This document shows, in pieces, positions 1-8,798 of a stretch of DNA of 64,000 nucleotides; positions within the stretch are counted from its first letter, which is position 1, and the number at the start of each line of letters is the position of its first letter. A program made the position numbers and the translations under genes. Source of the DNA: Clostridium aceticum (GTDB taxonomy: Bacteria > Bacillota > Clostridia > Peptostreptococcales > Natronincolaceae); assembly GCF_001042715.1 (NCBI RefSeq), contig NZ_CP009687.1, forward strand, positions 2,533,418-2,597,417, in the 5' to 3' direction. The notes beneath the pieces are model-generated. The model was given only the letters and a program-made list of their open reading frames with translations, was not told the origin of the DNA and ran no database searches.

Positions 1-382
1 TATCTTCGATCTTCATTCTAGGATTTAAGGAGGCATGAGCATCTTGAAAAATTCCCTGCATATTTTTTCTTATGTTTCTTAGACTGTTTCCCTTTAGATT
101 TGTGATATCTGTACCATCAAATACAATCTTACCTTCTGTGGCTTCCTCTATTTTCAAAATCAGCTTGCCCAGGGTACTTTTTCCACATCCACTTTCTCCT
201 ACCAAACCTAAAGTTTTTCCTTTTTCAAGGCAAAGAGACACATCATCTACTGCCAACAACTTTTCTCCTTTTCCAAAGAAAAAATCTTTTTCAAGTATGT
301 ATTGTTTTTTTAAGCCAGTGGCTTGTAACAAAATCTTGTTTTTGGTATTGATGGTGTTTGTTTGAATTTGATGATTATGCAA
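1..382 (-). CDS. Peptide/nickel ABC transporter ATP-binding protein, DppF/OppF type (partial)
   Basis: This is the second ATPase of an oligopeptide/nickel-type importer; it would hydrolyse ATP on the cytoplasmic face of the permease pair. Only about 127 residues are visible because the C-terminal part lies beyond the left window edge. Reading the minus strand I see a Walker A GESGCGKST near residue 53 and the typical FQDAHASLNPRM segment after the Q-loop. The start is TTG at 382, which overlaps the end of the preceding ATPase gene and has an AAGGAG ribosome site about 9 bases upstream; there is no in-frame ATG, because a TAG stop closes the frame just upstream. The overlap indicates translational coupling. 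The substrate cannot be told from the ATPase. Confidence 0.85.
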   Translation of the reverse strand, partial: MHNHQIQTNTINTKNKILLQATGLKKQYILEKDFFFGKGEKLLAVDDVSLCLEKGKTLGLVGESGCGKSTLGKLILKIEEATEGKIVFDGTDITNLKGNSLRNIRKNMQGIFQDAHASLNPRMKIED

Positions 383-1373
383 TATCCTCTTCTCCTTCTA
401 TGTACCTTGTATTGTTTTGCCTGTGACAGGCTACCCTCACCCCTTCTGCCGTTTCTGTAGGTCGAGGCTTTTTCAACCTGCAAACTTCATTAGAAAACTG
501 ACATCGGGGGTGAAAAACACAGCCTGAAGGCAATCTATGTGAAAGGGGGGGAGAACCCTCAATAGATACTAATTTATCTTGCTGATGACTTAAATTAGGT
601 ATAGACCCTAACAAAGCCTTGGTGTAGGGATGTACAGGATTTCTAAATACGGTAGAAGCTTCACCATATTCTACAACAGAACCTGCATACATCACCGCAA
701 TTGTATCTGCTATTTGATATACAACCCCTAGGTTGTGAGATACCAGTATAATACTTGTGCCATAGCTTTCCTTTAAGTCTTGTATTTCTTTTAAAATTTG
801 TGCTTGCACTGTTACATCCAAGGCTGTGGTTGGTTCATCTGCAATCAATACCTTTGGTCTTAATGCAAGAGCCATAGCAATCATCACTCTTTGTCTCATT
901 CCTCCACTTAATTGGAAGGAATATTGATTCATAATTTTTTCTGGTCTAGATAAATTTACTTTTACTAACATTTCTTCTGCCAGTTTTCTAGCATTTTCTT
1001 TATCTATTTTAAGCCTCGAGGAAAGAGTTTCTATAAACTGCCTTCCTATTTTTCTAACTGGGTTTAGAGAAGTCATAGAATCTTGAAAAATCATTCCTAT
1101 TTCTCTGCCTCTTATTTTTCTCTTCTCCTCTTTAGATAAATGAAGTAGATTTTTTCCTTCAAAAATCAGTTCCCCTTCCATGATCTTTCCTGTTGGCGGC
1201 AATAATCCTAAAATGCTGCGGGAAAGGGTGGTTTTACCACATCCACTTTCTCCTACAATACCTAAAACTTCTCCAGCCCTCAGCTGTAGACTTGCTCCAT
1301 CTACAACTGTATTATCAATATTTTTGTTAGAAAAGGCGATCGATAAATTTCTAATATCTAATATAGATTCCAT
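375..1373 (-). CDS. Peptide/nickel ABC transporter ATP-binding protein, DppD/OppD type
   Basis: This is the first cytoplasmic ATPase of the importer, 332 residues, the usual length for the family. It has Walker A GESGCGKT near residue 41, the LSGGMRQR signature, Walker B with DEPTTALD, and the C-terminal oligopeptide-transporter extension with the cysteine pattern [10 protein letters not shown] that often marks dpp/opp ATPases. An AAAGGAG site lies 11 bases upstream of the ATG. It follows the permease genes after a gap of about 130 bases that holds repeat debris, and it overlaps the next ATPase gene. Whether the cargo is a di-/oligopeptide or nickel is open. Confidence 0.9.
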   Translation of the reverse strand: MESILDIRNLSIAFSNKNIDNTVVDGASLQLRAGEVLGIVGESGCGKTTLSRSILGLLPPTGKIMEGELIFEGKNLLHLSKEEKRKIRGREIGMIFQDSMTSLNPVRKIGRQFIETLSSRLKIDKENARKLAEEMLVKVNLSRPEKIMNQYSFQLSGGMRQRVMIAMALALRPKVLIADEPTTALDVTVQAQILKEIQDLKESYGTSIILVSHNLGVVYQIADTIAVMYAGSVVEYGEASTVFRNPVHPYTKALLGSIPNLSHQQDKLVSIEGSPPLSHRLPSGCVFHPRCQFSNEVCRLKKPRPTETAEGVRVACHRQNNTRYIEGEEDIA

Positions 1374-1426
1374 CTTTATTCAAGCTCCTTTAATATTGAA
1401 GGTTTTTATTATAGCGAATTTTCATT

Positions 1427-1498
1427 ATAGATAAACAAGTTCAAACTTTAATTTTCATATACACGGTCTAACGTTAACTTAACCCATAATTTGTCATA
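1427..1498. repeat. Composite fragment of intergenic repeats A and B
   Basis: Bases 1427-1472 match the left arm of the palindromic repeat at 10350-10472 (shared block AAGTTCAAACTTTAATTTT). They run directly into bases 1473-1498, which match the left end of repeat family B (TTAACTTAA..CCATAATTTGTCAT, compare 33790-33812). The right arms of both are missing. The fragment lies between a permease gene and an ATPase gene of one operon, so it must be transcribed with them. Confidence 0.7.
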
Positions 1499-1501
1499 AA
1501 T

Positions 1502-2368
1502 TTATACATTCTTAGGATCATATATATCCCTTAGACCATCTCCCAGTAAATTACAAGCCATTACCATCAATAAGATTGCCCCCGCCGGAGAAAATAGCAC
1601 CCAGGGAGCTGTTTGCATATAGGCCCTTCCATCATTAATCATGACTCCCCATTCTGGTGTAGGAGGTTGTGCTCCTAAACCTAAAAAGGATAGTCCCGCA
1701 ATCCTCAAGATAATGCCTCCTATATCTAAGGTTGCCAAGACAATGATAGGAGAAATCATATTGGGTAAGATGTGTCGTAAAATGATGAAAAAATGGGATG
1801 TCCCGCAGGCTCTTGCAGCTCTAACATAGTCCTTTTCTTTAATAGATAATACCATTCCTCTTACAATTCTTGCATAACCCACCCATTGTACAGCTGCCAC
1901 AGCAATCATTGTATTGATGAGACTGGGTCCTAAAACTCCAGCTATGGCTAAAGCTAAAATAAGTCCTGGAAAAGCCAGCAATATATCAATGATTCGCATG
2001 ATAAAGTTATCTACAAATCCTCCCACATATCCTGACACAATTCCCACTAAAATCCCCATTGTTAAGACAATTGTTAACACAATCATTGCCACACTAATAG
2101 AAATTCTTCCTCCATAAAGAACTCTAGCAAAAACACATCTTCCTAGATGATCTGTTCCCATAGGATAAATATGACTTGGAGGGTTTAATCTTTGGGTCAA
2201 GTCTACCTTTATAGGATCATTTGCAGCTAGCCACGGAGTTATTATAGAAACTACTGCAAAAGTCACTAAAATTACACAACCCAGCAATGCCAGTTTATCT
2301 TTAAAAAGTTTATTTTTTTTTGCTGTTTTTTTAACTTGTTGTTTTTGTAGAAGGATTTCTTGTTGCAT
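1502..2368 (-). CDS. Peptide/nickel ABC transporter permease, DppC/OppC type
   Basis: This inner-membrane permease is 288 residues long with an N-terminal cytoplasmic stretch, a first membrane segment near residues 28-48 and about five more. The binding-protein-dependent transport motif is visible as RACGTSHFFIILRHILPN, the EAA loop that docks on the ATPase, and GLSFLGLGAQPPTPEWG near the C-terminus is characteristic of DppC proteins. Its ATG follows the stop codon of the upstream permease directly, so the two are translationally coupled. It pairs with the DppB-type protein to form the channel. Confidence 0.92.
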   Translation of the reverse strand: MQQEILLQKQQVKKTAKKNKLFKDKLALLGCVILVTFAVVSIITPWLAANDPIKVDLTQRLNPPSHIYPMGTDHLGRCVFARVLYGGRISISVAMIVLTIVLTMGILVGIVSGYVGGFVDNFIMRIIDILLAFPGLILALAIAGVLGPSLINTMIAVAAVQWVGYARIVRGMVLSIKEKDYVRAARACGTSHFFIILRHILPNMISPIIVLATLDIGGIILRIAGLSFLGLGAQPPTPEWGVMINDGRAYMQTAPWVLFSPAGAILLMVMACNLLGDGLRDIYDPKNV

Positions 2369-3307
2369 CTACATCTTGCCTCCTATAGAAATCCGTGGAT
2401 CCAACAATCTATAAGATATATCTACCACTAGATTCGCTAAAACAAAAATCATAGCCATCCATAAAACATAGCCTTGAATCACTGGATAGTCTCTATTGAA
2501 AATAGACTCTACTAGAAATTTTCCAACCCCAGGCCAAGCAAAAATATTTTCTATAATAACAGTACCTCCCAGCAAATGTCCAAAATTCATACCAAAAGCT
2601 GTTGTCACTGGTATTAAGGCATTCCTTAAAGCATTGTTTATAATAACAAGGTTCTCTTTAAGTCCTCTGGATCGAGCTGCCAAAATAAAATCTTGTCCTA
2701 ATATCTCTAACATGCTGGCTCGAATCAATCTAGCATAAGTAGTTGCCATACCTACACCTAAGGTAAAGGAGGGCAAAAACAAATGTAACAAGGTGCCTCT
2801 TCCCATCACAGGAAAAATTGAAAGTTTTACAGAAAAAAAATAAATCAACATAAGCCCTAAACAAAAGGAAGGTATAGAAGCTCCAAAGAAAGCAAATAAA
2901 CGACTACAATGATCTATCCACCTGTTTTTAAAGACAGCAGACAATACCCCTATCGGCAAAGCTAAAAAGATCATGATAATAAGTCCCCCCAGCGTCAACT
3001 CTATAGTGGCTGGTATTCGTGTAATAATCTCTTCTGTTACAGCAGTACCCGTCCTAAAGGAGCGACCTAAGTCTCCTTTCAAAACATTTTTTGTCCACCT
3101 TCCATATTGTACGATCAACGGATCATTTAACCCTAATCTATCCCTTAAAATCTCAATCTCTTCTCTCGTGGCCTCCATGCCCATTTCCTTAAGAATTAAT
3201 TCTGCAGGATCTCCTGGTATAATTTGACTTAAGGCAAAAGTAAGGATGGATACACCTATCATAACAAAGACCAAATAAAATAACCTTTTTAATATATAGT
3301 CTATCAA
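2369..3307 (-). CDS. Peptide/nickel ABC transporter permease, DppB/OppB type
   Basis: This is the first permease of the operon, about 312 residues with six predicted membrane helices and the DppB signature GDLGRSFRTG followed by the EAA loop AARSRGLKENLVIINNALRNA. An ATG lies further upstream at 3388 but has no ribosome site and would add an atypical cysteine-rich leader. I prefer TTG at 3307, which has GAGGAG 10 bases upstream and gives the usual family start (IDYILKRLFYLVF). No substrate-binding protein gene is visible beside it; it may lie beyond the left edge or elsewhere. Confidence 0.88.
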   Translation of the reverse strand: MIDYILKRLFYLVFVMIGVSILTFALSQIIPGDPAELILKEMGMEATREEIEILRDRLGLNDPLIVQYGRWTKNVLKGDLGRSFRTGTAVTEEIITRIPATIELTLGGLIIMIFLALPIGVLSAVFKNRWIDHCSRLFAFFGASIPSFCLGLMLIYFFSVKLSIFPVMGRGTLLHLFLPSFTLGVGMATTYARLIRASMLEILGQDFILAARSRGLKENLVIINNALRNALIPVTTAFGMNFGHLLGGTVIIENIFAWPGVGKFLVESIFNRDYPVIQGYVLWMAMIFVLANLVVDISYRLLDPRISIGGKM

Positions 3308-3465
3308 AACAGCCCCACTCCTCAAAAATAAAAGGCTTGTCTCTTTTATTTTGCATAAAAGAAAGCAAGCCTTCATAACTTTTTTCATTAGTTTTCAAAC
3401 CAATGCATATATTTTCATAATTTTATATTTTCATCAGCAATATGATTGTTGTCGTCTTTAATATA

Positions 3466-3495
3466 AATATAGCATATTTGATAAAGTTTTGTCAA
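3466..3495 (-). promoter_or_regulatory. Sigma-A promoter of the dpp-type operon
   Basis: On the minus strand a perfect -35 TTGACA (3490-3495) is followed by an 18-base spacer and -10 TATATT (3466-3471). It would give a 5' leader of roughly 150 bases before the TTG start of the permease gene. I saw no riboswitch in that leader. Confidence 0.7.
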
Positions 3496-3545
3496 TCTAT
3501 AACTAAAAATATTTCATTAATTTTTAGGGCAACAAGACACTTTAT

Positions 3546-3707
3546 TTACAATAAAGACTGAAAAAGCAGCCGATGTCCGGAACCACCCCTTGAATAAATT
3601 ACATCACCAACCTTCATATCTTCTGTAGAGACTTTTTTCAGTTCTTTTAAGATAACTATACCATGATTAAAAGGAGCAGTTAAGTGTGTTTTTATATTAT
3701 AGTAGGC
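3546..3707 (-). pseudogene. Unrecognised coding remnant downstream of larA-like gene
   Basis: One minus-strand frame stays open for 53 codons (3707 to the stop at 3546-3548) and reads like real protein (for example FNHGIVILKELKKV, then MKVGDVIYSRGG near the end). It has no credible start codon and its open frame overlaps the stop of the larA-like gene in another frame. It therefore looks like the surviving 3' end of a lost gene, or the result of a frameshift. I do not recognise the family. The rest of the 3389-3691 gap holds only the dpp promoter and AT-rich DNA. Confidence 0.35.
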
Positions 3708-5005
3708 TTAAAAGCATCCGGAGAATTCATCTTATCTTTTGCTATCCATAAGCCCAATGCCGGTGCTTTTACAAAATAAATCTCTTCTCCATTTTCAAGG
3801 GTATTGAATCCATCCTTCAATTTTTTAGGATCATATAACTTATAGGCTTCTTCAATATTTATGTGTCTATACCCTACAGACTCTATTTCTTCTTTTGTGA
3901 TATAATCAGTATTGGTTGCATAAGTAACAGAAAATCGTCCATCCGTAGAGCCTTGGATCAAATGTGCAGCCACCATCATACTATTCCCAAAGGCATCTTT
4001 ATTAAATAAATCTAATACATAATCTCTTCCTTTATATCCATACTTTCTAATTTGAACATCGACTTCATCGTTTTCTCCAAAATGCTTTACGCCTGGAGCA
4101 AGAAGAATTAATTCCCCGCCATCTGCAATTGCTTTTCTTGTACGATAGATACCTTTATTTCCAACCCAAGTTGTTTTAAGTTCATGTTCATCAAGATAAG
4201 CCACAACCTTTTTTACAGGTTTTTCTAAATAAGTAATGTTTAATTTCTGTGATAGTTTTACGGCTTCTTCAAAAATTCTTCTTGATCTCCCAATATATAA
4301 GCCATTTAGACATACTTCATTACTTTTTTCTGTAGTTACTGTAAGGAAATAGATAAGAGGAATTTCATTTAAAAAGTTCTCTTGTGCGTAATCAAATACT
4401 CTTCTGGCAGGGGTTTTATCTTTTCCCATAGCTTTTTCCATGCCACATACAGCACTTAGCATATGGGTTTTATTAATCATCTGCCTTCCTCCCACACCTA
4501 CAAAAATATTTTTACTATAGTTTGCCATACCCACTACTTCATGTGGTACCACCTGCCCTATAGACAAAATTAAATCATATTCTCCGCTGACTAACTTTTT
4601 GTTCACTTCCACTTCAATGTCTGTAACAAATAACCCTTCAGAAATTTCATTTACAACTTCTTCAGGAATACTGCCTATCGAAACTGTATCTTTACGCCAA
4701 TCATGATTCATAAAACATTCTTGAGGTATTTCGCTGCCAAACATTTTTAATCGTTCTTCCTCACTTAAGGGCATATGTGTCCCAAGGGCAGGGATGATAT
4801 CTATGTCAAACTTATCGCTATATTTTCTATAAATTATTTTTGTAATTTCTCCTGCCATAGAGTAGTAGCGTGTAAAATCAGGAGGAATGATAAGTACCTT
4901 TCTTATTACATTTAGATCATAGTTTAAAAAAATTTTATCAATATTTTTTTCAACTTCAGCTAAGCTAATTGATACATCTTCATTGCTTAAATAGAACTCC
5001 TTCAC
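3692..5005 (-). CDS. LarA-family nickel-dependent 2-hydroxyacid racemase/epimerase
   Basis: This 437-residue protein belongs to the lactate racemase (LarA, formerly DUF2088) family, which uses a nickel-pincer nucleotide cofactor to racemise or epimerise 2-hydroxyacids. H77 sits in ALGTHMPLSEEE (the H108 site of Lactiplantibacillus LarA). H155, K165 and H181 keep exactly the 10 and 16 residue spacing of LarA H174, K184 (cofactor tether) and H200 (nickel ligand). It lies in a cluster with a gluconate-type permease, mannonate dehydratase and fructuronate reductase, so a sugar acid is a likelier substrate than lactate; family members that epimerise D-gluconate at C2 to D-mannonate are known. The cofactor genes larB, larC and larE are not in this window. 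The exact substrate is inferred. Confidence 0.82.
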   Translation of the reverse strand: MKEFYLSNEDVSISLAEVEKNIDKIFLNYDLNVIRKVLIIPPDFTRYYSMAGEITKIIYRKYSDKFDIDIIPALGTHMPLSEEERLKMFGSEIPQECFMNHDWRKDTVSIGSIPEEVVNEISEGLFVTDIEVEVNKKLVSGEYDLILSIGQVVPHEVVGMANYSKNIFVGVGGRQMINKTHMLSAVCGMEKAMGKDKTPARRVFDYAQENFLNEIPLIYFLTVTTEKSNEVCLNGLYIGRSRRIFEEAVKLSQKLNITYLEKPVKKVVAYLDEHELKTTWVGNKGIYRTRKAIADGGELILLAPGVKHFGENDEVDVQIRKYGYKGRDYVLDLFNKDAFGNSMMVAAHLIQGSTDGRFSVTYATNTDYITKEEIESVGYRHINIEEAYKLYDPKKLKDGFNTLENGEEIYFVKAPALGLWIAKDKMNSPDAFKPTII

Positions 5006-5049
5006 TTGTTAGTCCCCCTTTTATATGACTCTATTGCTTTTAAAAAGGA

Positions 5050-5098
5050 TTTCACCTTACTTTGAAAAGTGTTATACAAACCTACAAAGTAAGTGAAA
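5050..5098 (-). terminator. Hairpin between dehydrogenase and larA-like genes
   Basis: On the minus strand TTTCACTTACTTTG pairs with CAAAGTAAGGTGAAA, with one bulge and a loop of about 20 bases, and is followed by TCCTTTTTAAAA. It fits an intrinsic terminator, complete or partial, placed before the last gene of the sugar-acid operon. It could lower larA-like expression relative to the upstream genes. Confidence 0.6.
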
Positions 5099-5139
5099 CC
5101 CTATATGCATCTAGTACTTTACTCTATACACTTCTTCCT

Positions 5140-6159
5140 TTAATTAAAGTTCAAAACCACTTTGATCACCTTTTCAGGTTCGTCTTTTATTAATTGCACA
5201 GCATCTTGAATTTTCGTAAAATGAAAGGAATGAGTTTTTAAAATTTCAGGACTTAGCTCTCCAGATTCAAATCCTGAGATCACTTCATCGAATTTATTAC
5301 AATTAAGTCTAGAGCCAACAATGGTAAGTTCTTTTTTAGTGATATCAACTTGAGTAATTTGTGATGGCGCATTTGTAAGACCAATGACGACAATACGACC
5401 TGCAGGTGATGCTAGTTTTACAGCGTTCTCAAAGGTAGAAGCACTACATACAGTGTCCACAATCACAGGCATCCCTTCATTGTTTGTGAAGCCATTTACT
5501 GCACCTTCAAGATCTTCTTTAGAGACTAAAATCGTTTTATCCGCCCCCATTTTTTTAGCGATTTCCAGCCTTTCTGCTACTATATCTGTAATCATTACTT
5601 CTGCACCAGATTTTTTAGCTACCTGTAACGTGCAAAGTCCTATTGGTCCACATCCCATAATCAGAACCTTATCTCCTTTTGATATTTCACCTCTAGCGTT
5701 TATTTGCATGCCAATTGTGTAGGGCTCTACAAGTCCTAATAAGGAGTCATCAAAATCTTTAGTAAACTTATGTACATTGTTTTTGTGAACCTTTATAAAT
5801 TCTTTAAAACCACCATCTCTATGAACGCCCATCACTTCTAATGTAGAACATACATTGTGTCTGCCAGTTCTGCAAGCGTAGCATTCACCACAGCTTACTA
5901 CAGGATCAATAGCAACCTTATCGCCTATTTTCAGTTCAGTAACATTGCTGCCTATCTCTTCTACGATGCCACCAAACTCATGGCCTATAATTCTTGGATA
6001 TGTAGCAAGTGAATTGGTACCATTATAAATACCAATATCAGAACCACATATACCTCCTGAGGTTATCTTTATAATAACTTCATCTTGGTTTTCAATTTTT
6101 GGTTTTTCAACCTCACATATTTCAACCTTAAAAGGCTCTATCACTTTTATTGCTCGCAT
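5140..6159 (-). CDS. Zinc-dependent medium-chain dehydrogenase (LgoD/RspB-like, sugar-acid or polyol)
   Basis: This is a 339-residue NAD(P)-dependent medium-chain dehydrogenase. The catalytic zinc site is visible as GGICGSDIGIY and GHEFGGIVEE, the structural zinc cysteines as CGECYACRTGRHNVC, and the Rossmann motif as GCGPIGL near residue 170. The pattern TYPRIIGHE resembles L-galactonate 5-dehydrogenase and RspB. Its place between gntP and the larA-like gene suggests oxidation of a hexonate to a keto-acid that the neighbouring enzymes process. The precise substrate cannot be read from sequence. Confidence 0.8.
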   Translation of the reverse strand: MRAIKVIEPFKVEICEVEKPKIENQDEVIIKITSGGICGSDIGIYNGTNSLATYPRIIGHEFGGIVEEIGSNVTELKIGDKVAIDPVVSCGECYACRTGRHNVCSTLEVMGVHRDGGFKEFIKVHKNNVHKFTKDFDDSLLGLVEPYTIGMQINARGEISKGDKVLIMGCGPIGLCTLQVAKKSGAEVMITDIVAERLEIAKKMGADKTILVSKEDLEGAVNGFTNNEGMPVIVDTVCSASTFENAVKLASPAGRIVVIGLTNAPSQITQVDITKKELTIVGSRLNCNKFDEVISGFESGELSPEILKTHSFHFTKIQDAVQLIKDEPEKVIKVVLNFN

Positions 6160-6266
6160 TATTACAATCCCCCTCGTGTAAACTTATTATGTATTATAAG
6201 AATCTAGATAGTAGATCTCCATATATTTGTAATCATCATAAAAATCATTTACTGATAATTTGTTAA

Positions 6267-7694
6267 CTACATCCCAGGTAAAAACCCCTGACCTAAAGAT
6301 AGTATAAATATTGTCAGCAGCATAGCTAATCCGGCAAATAACCCTCCAAATGACCAAAGTTTTAAAGTATCTTGTTCAGAAATCCTATTAAACCTTGATA
6401 CCGCCCAGAATCCAGAATCATTAGGTAATGATAATCCTACTGCTCCAGCGCAGGTTGCTAAAGCTACTAAAGCAGGTGCAACATTGGTTTTTGCAATCAT
6501 TTCTACAACAATTGCAGCTGTTGTAAGCATAGCAACAGTTCCAGAGCCTTGTGCTGCTCTAATAATTTGAGAAAGTATAAAAGCAAGTAAAATGATAGAA
6601 ATATTGAAACTGGACAAAGTTTCAGCTAAATAATAACCAATACCCGTTTCACTTATAATTCTGCCAAAAGCTCCACCTGCACCTGTAATCAATAGTATCA
6701 AACCAACTTGATCAGCTGCCTCCATCAAACAATCGCTAATAGGTTTTTCGATATATCTTCTAAGTGATATCATTGCATAAAACACACCAAGTAACAAGGC
6801 AATATTTTTATCTCCGATAAATGCTATAAACTTTTGCAAAGTAGTTCCTTGAGCCAACCACATACCGCCAAAACTACCAATAAGAATTAATGCTATTGGT
6901 AGAATTAAGACTGAGAAAGCTGCAGCAGGAGAAGGTGCATTTACTTTTCCATTACTAAGGCTTACAGCGGTAGTATCTGTAGCATGAAGCTCTCCTGCTG
7001 AAACCATGGTATTTTCTGTACTTTCATCATATTCTTCGCCTTCTACTTCCTCCATTACAAATACTCTGCCTTTTTTCTCATCACGTCTCACTACAAAATA
7101 CGCCCAAGCAAGTCCAGCTAATGATCCTACCAAACCAACGATAAGGGCATAAATGAAGAAGATTCCAATATCAAGCCCATATATTTCTGCCACTGCTAGA
7201 GGTGCTGGCGTAGGAATTACTACTGAAAAGGCAGCACTGGTGGCTACAGCGATTCCTCCAACATAAATTAATTGAGATATGCCGGTTTTTTTTGATAGTG
7301 CACGAATCATCGGTGCAAACATAACATAAACAACATCTCCAAATACAGGTATACCTGTTACAAAACCTGACATCGTAATGGCAAGGGGAGAATTTTTTTC
7401 ACCAAACTGCCTGATCATAGCATTTGCCATAACTTCTATGCCGCCAGACTCATAAAGAAACTTACCTAACATAACACCGAGACCTGTTACAATACCAATG
7501 CCTCCCAGTGTGCCGCCAAACCCTCCAGATATATGTCCACCAATTTTTTCCAAAGGCATTCTAACTAAAAAACCAGTGATGAGTGCTGTGAGTAAAAGTG
7601 ATAGAAAAGCATTTAACTTAAATTTAATGATGGACACCAAAAGAATGGCTATCGATAATAAAAATATTACTATTAACATAGGACCTGTCACCAT
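6267..7694 (-). CDS. GntP-family gluconate/sugar-acid:H+ symporter
   Basis: This is an integral membrane transporter of 475 residues with about 12-14 hydrophobic segments. Family motifs include GIPVFGDVVYVMFAPM and, near the C-terminus, SLPNDSGFWAVSRF. It is slightly longer than typical GntP proteins (about 440-450) because of a charged cytoplasmic loop around residues 200-250. GntP proteins import gluconate, idonate, fructuronate or related acids. Its neighbours fit entry of a hexonate into the 2-keto-3-deoxygluconate route. Confidence 0.9.
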   Translation of the reverse strand: MVTGPMLIVIFLLSIAILLVSIIKFKLNAFLSLLLTALITGFLVRMPLEKIGGHISGGFGGTLGGIGIVTGLGVMLGKFLYESGGIEVMANAMIRQFGEKNSPLAITMSGFVTGIPVFGDVVYVMFAPMIRALSKKTGISQLIYVGGIAVATSAAFSVVIPTPAPLAVAEIYGLDIGIFFIYALIVGLVGSLAGLAWAYFVVRRDEKKGRVFVMEEVEGEEYDESTENTMVSAGELHATDTTAVSLSNGKVNAPSPAAAFSVLILPIALILIGSFGGMWLAQGTTLQKFIAFIGDKNIALLLGVFYAMISLRRYIEKPISDCLMEAADQVGLILLITGAGGAFGRIISETGIGYYLAETLSSFNISIILLAFILSQIIRAAQGSGTVAMLTTAAIVVEMIAKTNVAPALVALATCAGAVGLSLPNDSGFWAVSRFNRISEQDTLKLWSFGGLFAGLAMLLTIFILSLGQGFLPGM

Positions 7695-7788
7695 AATCGT
7701 TACCCCTCTCTATTATCTTAATTATAATAATAAATATCCTTTTTAAAAAATTTAAAAATGGTTTTTCCTTTTTCTCCCAATATATCAA

Positions 7789-8640
7789 CTATACTCCTGA
7801 ATACGCACTAAATCCTCCATCAATAGGCAATACTACACCAGTTATAAATCCTGATGCCTTTTCATTGATAAGAAATTGAATGCTACCTAAAAGCTCTTCG
7901 GTCTTACCAAATCTTTCCATAGGTGTATTTGAAATAATTTTTTCAGCTCTTTCAGTAAAACTTCCGTCTTCATTGATTAGAAGTTTATGATTTTGTGCTG
8001 TAAGAAAAAATCCAGGAGCAATTGCATTCACCCTAATACCTACTTTTGAAAAATGCACTGCCATCCATTGTGTTAAATTAGAAACTGCTGATTTTGCAGC
8101 ACTATATGCAGGAATTTTCGTTAAAGGTGTAAAAGCATTCATAGATGAAATATTAATCACACAGCATCCTTCTTTCCTCAGCATATCTTTTGTAAAGACT
8201 TGAGAAGGTAGTAATGTACCGAGAAAGTTAAGATTAAAAACAAATTCTATCCCTTCTTTATCAAGATCGTAAAAAGTTACTATATCTTCTGTATCTATAT
8301 CTTTTATATATAAGTATTCACTAGATGTGGTTCCTTTGGAATGATTTCCTCCAGCACCATTGATTAAAATATCTACGTTTCCTAATTTTTCATGAATAAT
8401 ATCTTTGGCCTTTTCCAATGAATTTTTATCAAGAACACTGGCATGAACACCAAGAACCTTTAAACCTCTATTTTTATACGCTTCTTGCATCTTATTCAGT
8501 GCCTCTTCATTAATATCTATAACCCCTATTTTACCACCCTTTACTGCTAACATTTCAACAATTGCAGCACACAGTACCCCTGTGCCTCCTGTGATAACAA
8601 TCACTTTGTCAGTCATATCTGCTTCTAACGAGATCTCCAT
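7789..8640 (-). CDS. uxuB: Short-chain dehydrogenase, fructuronate reductase (mannonate oxidoreductase) type
   Basis: This short-chain dehydrogenase of 283 residues probably interconverts D-fructuronate and D-mannonate with NAD(H). It shows the cofactor motif TGGTGVL, the catalytic Ser in NISSMNAFTPLTKIP, YSAAK with Tyr and Lys, and the C-terminal GGFSAYSGV that recurs in SDR-type mannonate oxidoreductases. A longer reading back to 8697 is possible. I chose the ATG at 8640 because AAGGAGG stands 8 bases before it and the extension is unlike the family. It follows uxuA directly. This SDR type is unrelated in fold to the classical E. coli UxuB, so the symbol denotes function only. Confidence 0.85.
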   Translation of the reverse strand: MEISLEADMTDKVIVITGGTGVLCAAIVEMLAVKGGKIGVIDINEEALNKMQEAYKNRGLKVLGVHASVLDKNSLEKAKDIIHEKLGNVDILINGAGGNHSKGTTSSEYLYIKDIDTEDIVTFYDLDKEGIEFVFNLNFLGTLLPSQVFTKDMLRKEGCCVINISSMNAFTPLTKIPAYSAAKSAVSNLTQWMAVHFSKVGIRVNAIAPGFFLTAQNHKLLINEDGSFTERAEKIISNTPMERFGKTEELLGSIQFLINEKASGFITGVVLPIDGGFSAYSGV

Positions 8641-8798
8641 AGTCTTATCCTCCTTGATTCGCTTTGCTATCGTTTGCTTTGTATAAAAAAATTTCATGTC
8701 CTCAATTCTCTACTTTTTTACCCATCCCCATAACAATAATAATTTAAGTTTTTAATACTTTTTGTTTATAGGGATGGATTATTGATACAATTCGTATA

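Noticed and set aside
72-365. 97-codon plus-strand open frame at the left edge
   Set aside because: It is antisense to the DppF-type ATPase gene, which has clear Walker A and family motifs on the minus strand.
3692-5005. Calling the LarA-family gene a lactate racemase
   Set aside because: The catalytic residues fit the family, but the neighbours are sugar-acid genes and no lactate transporter or lar accessory gene is present, so the specific name is not supported.
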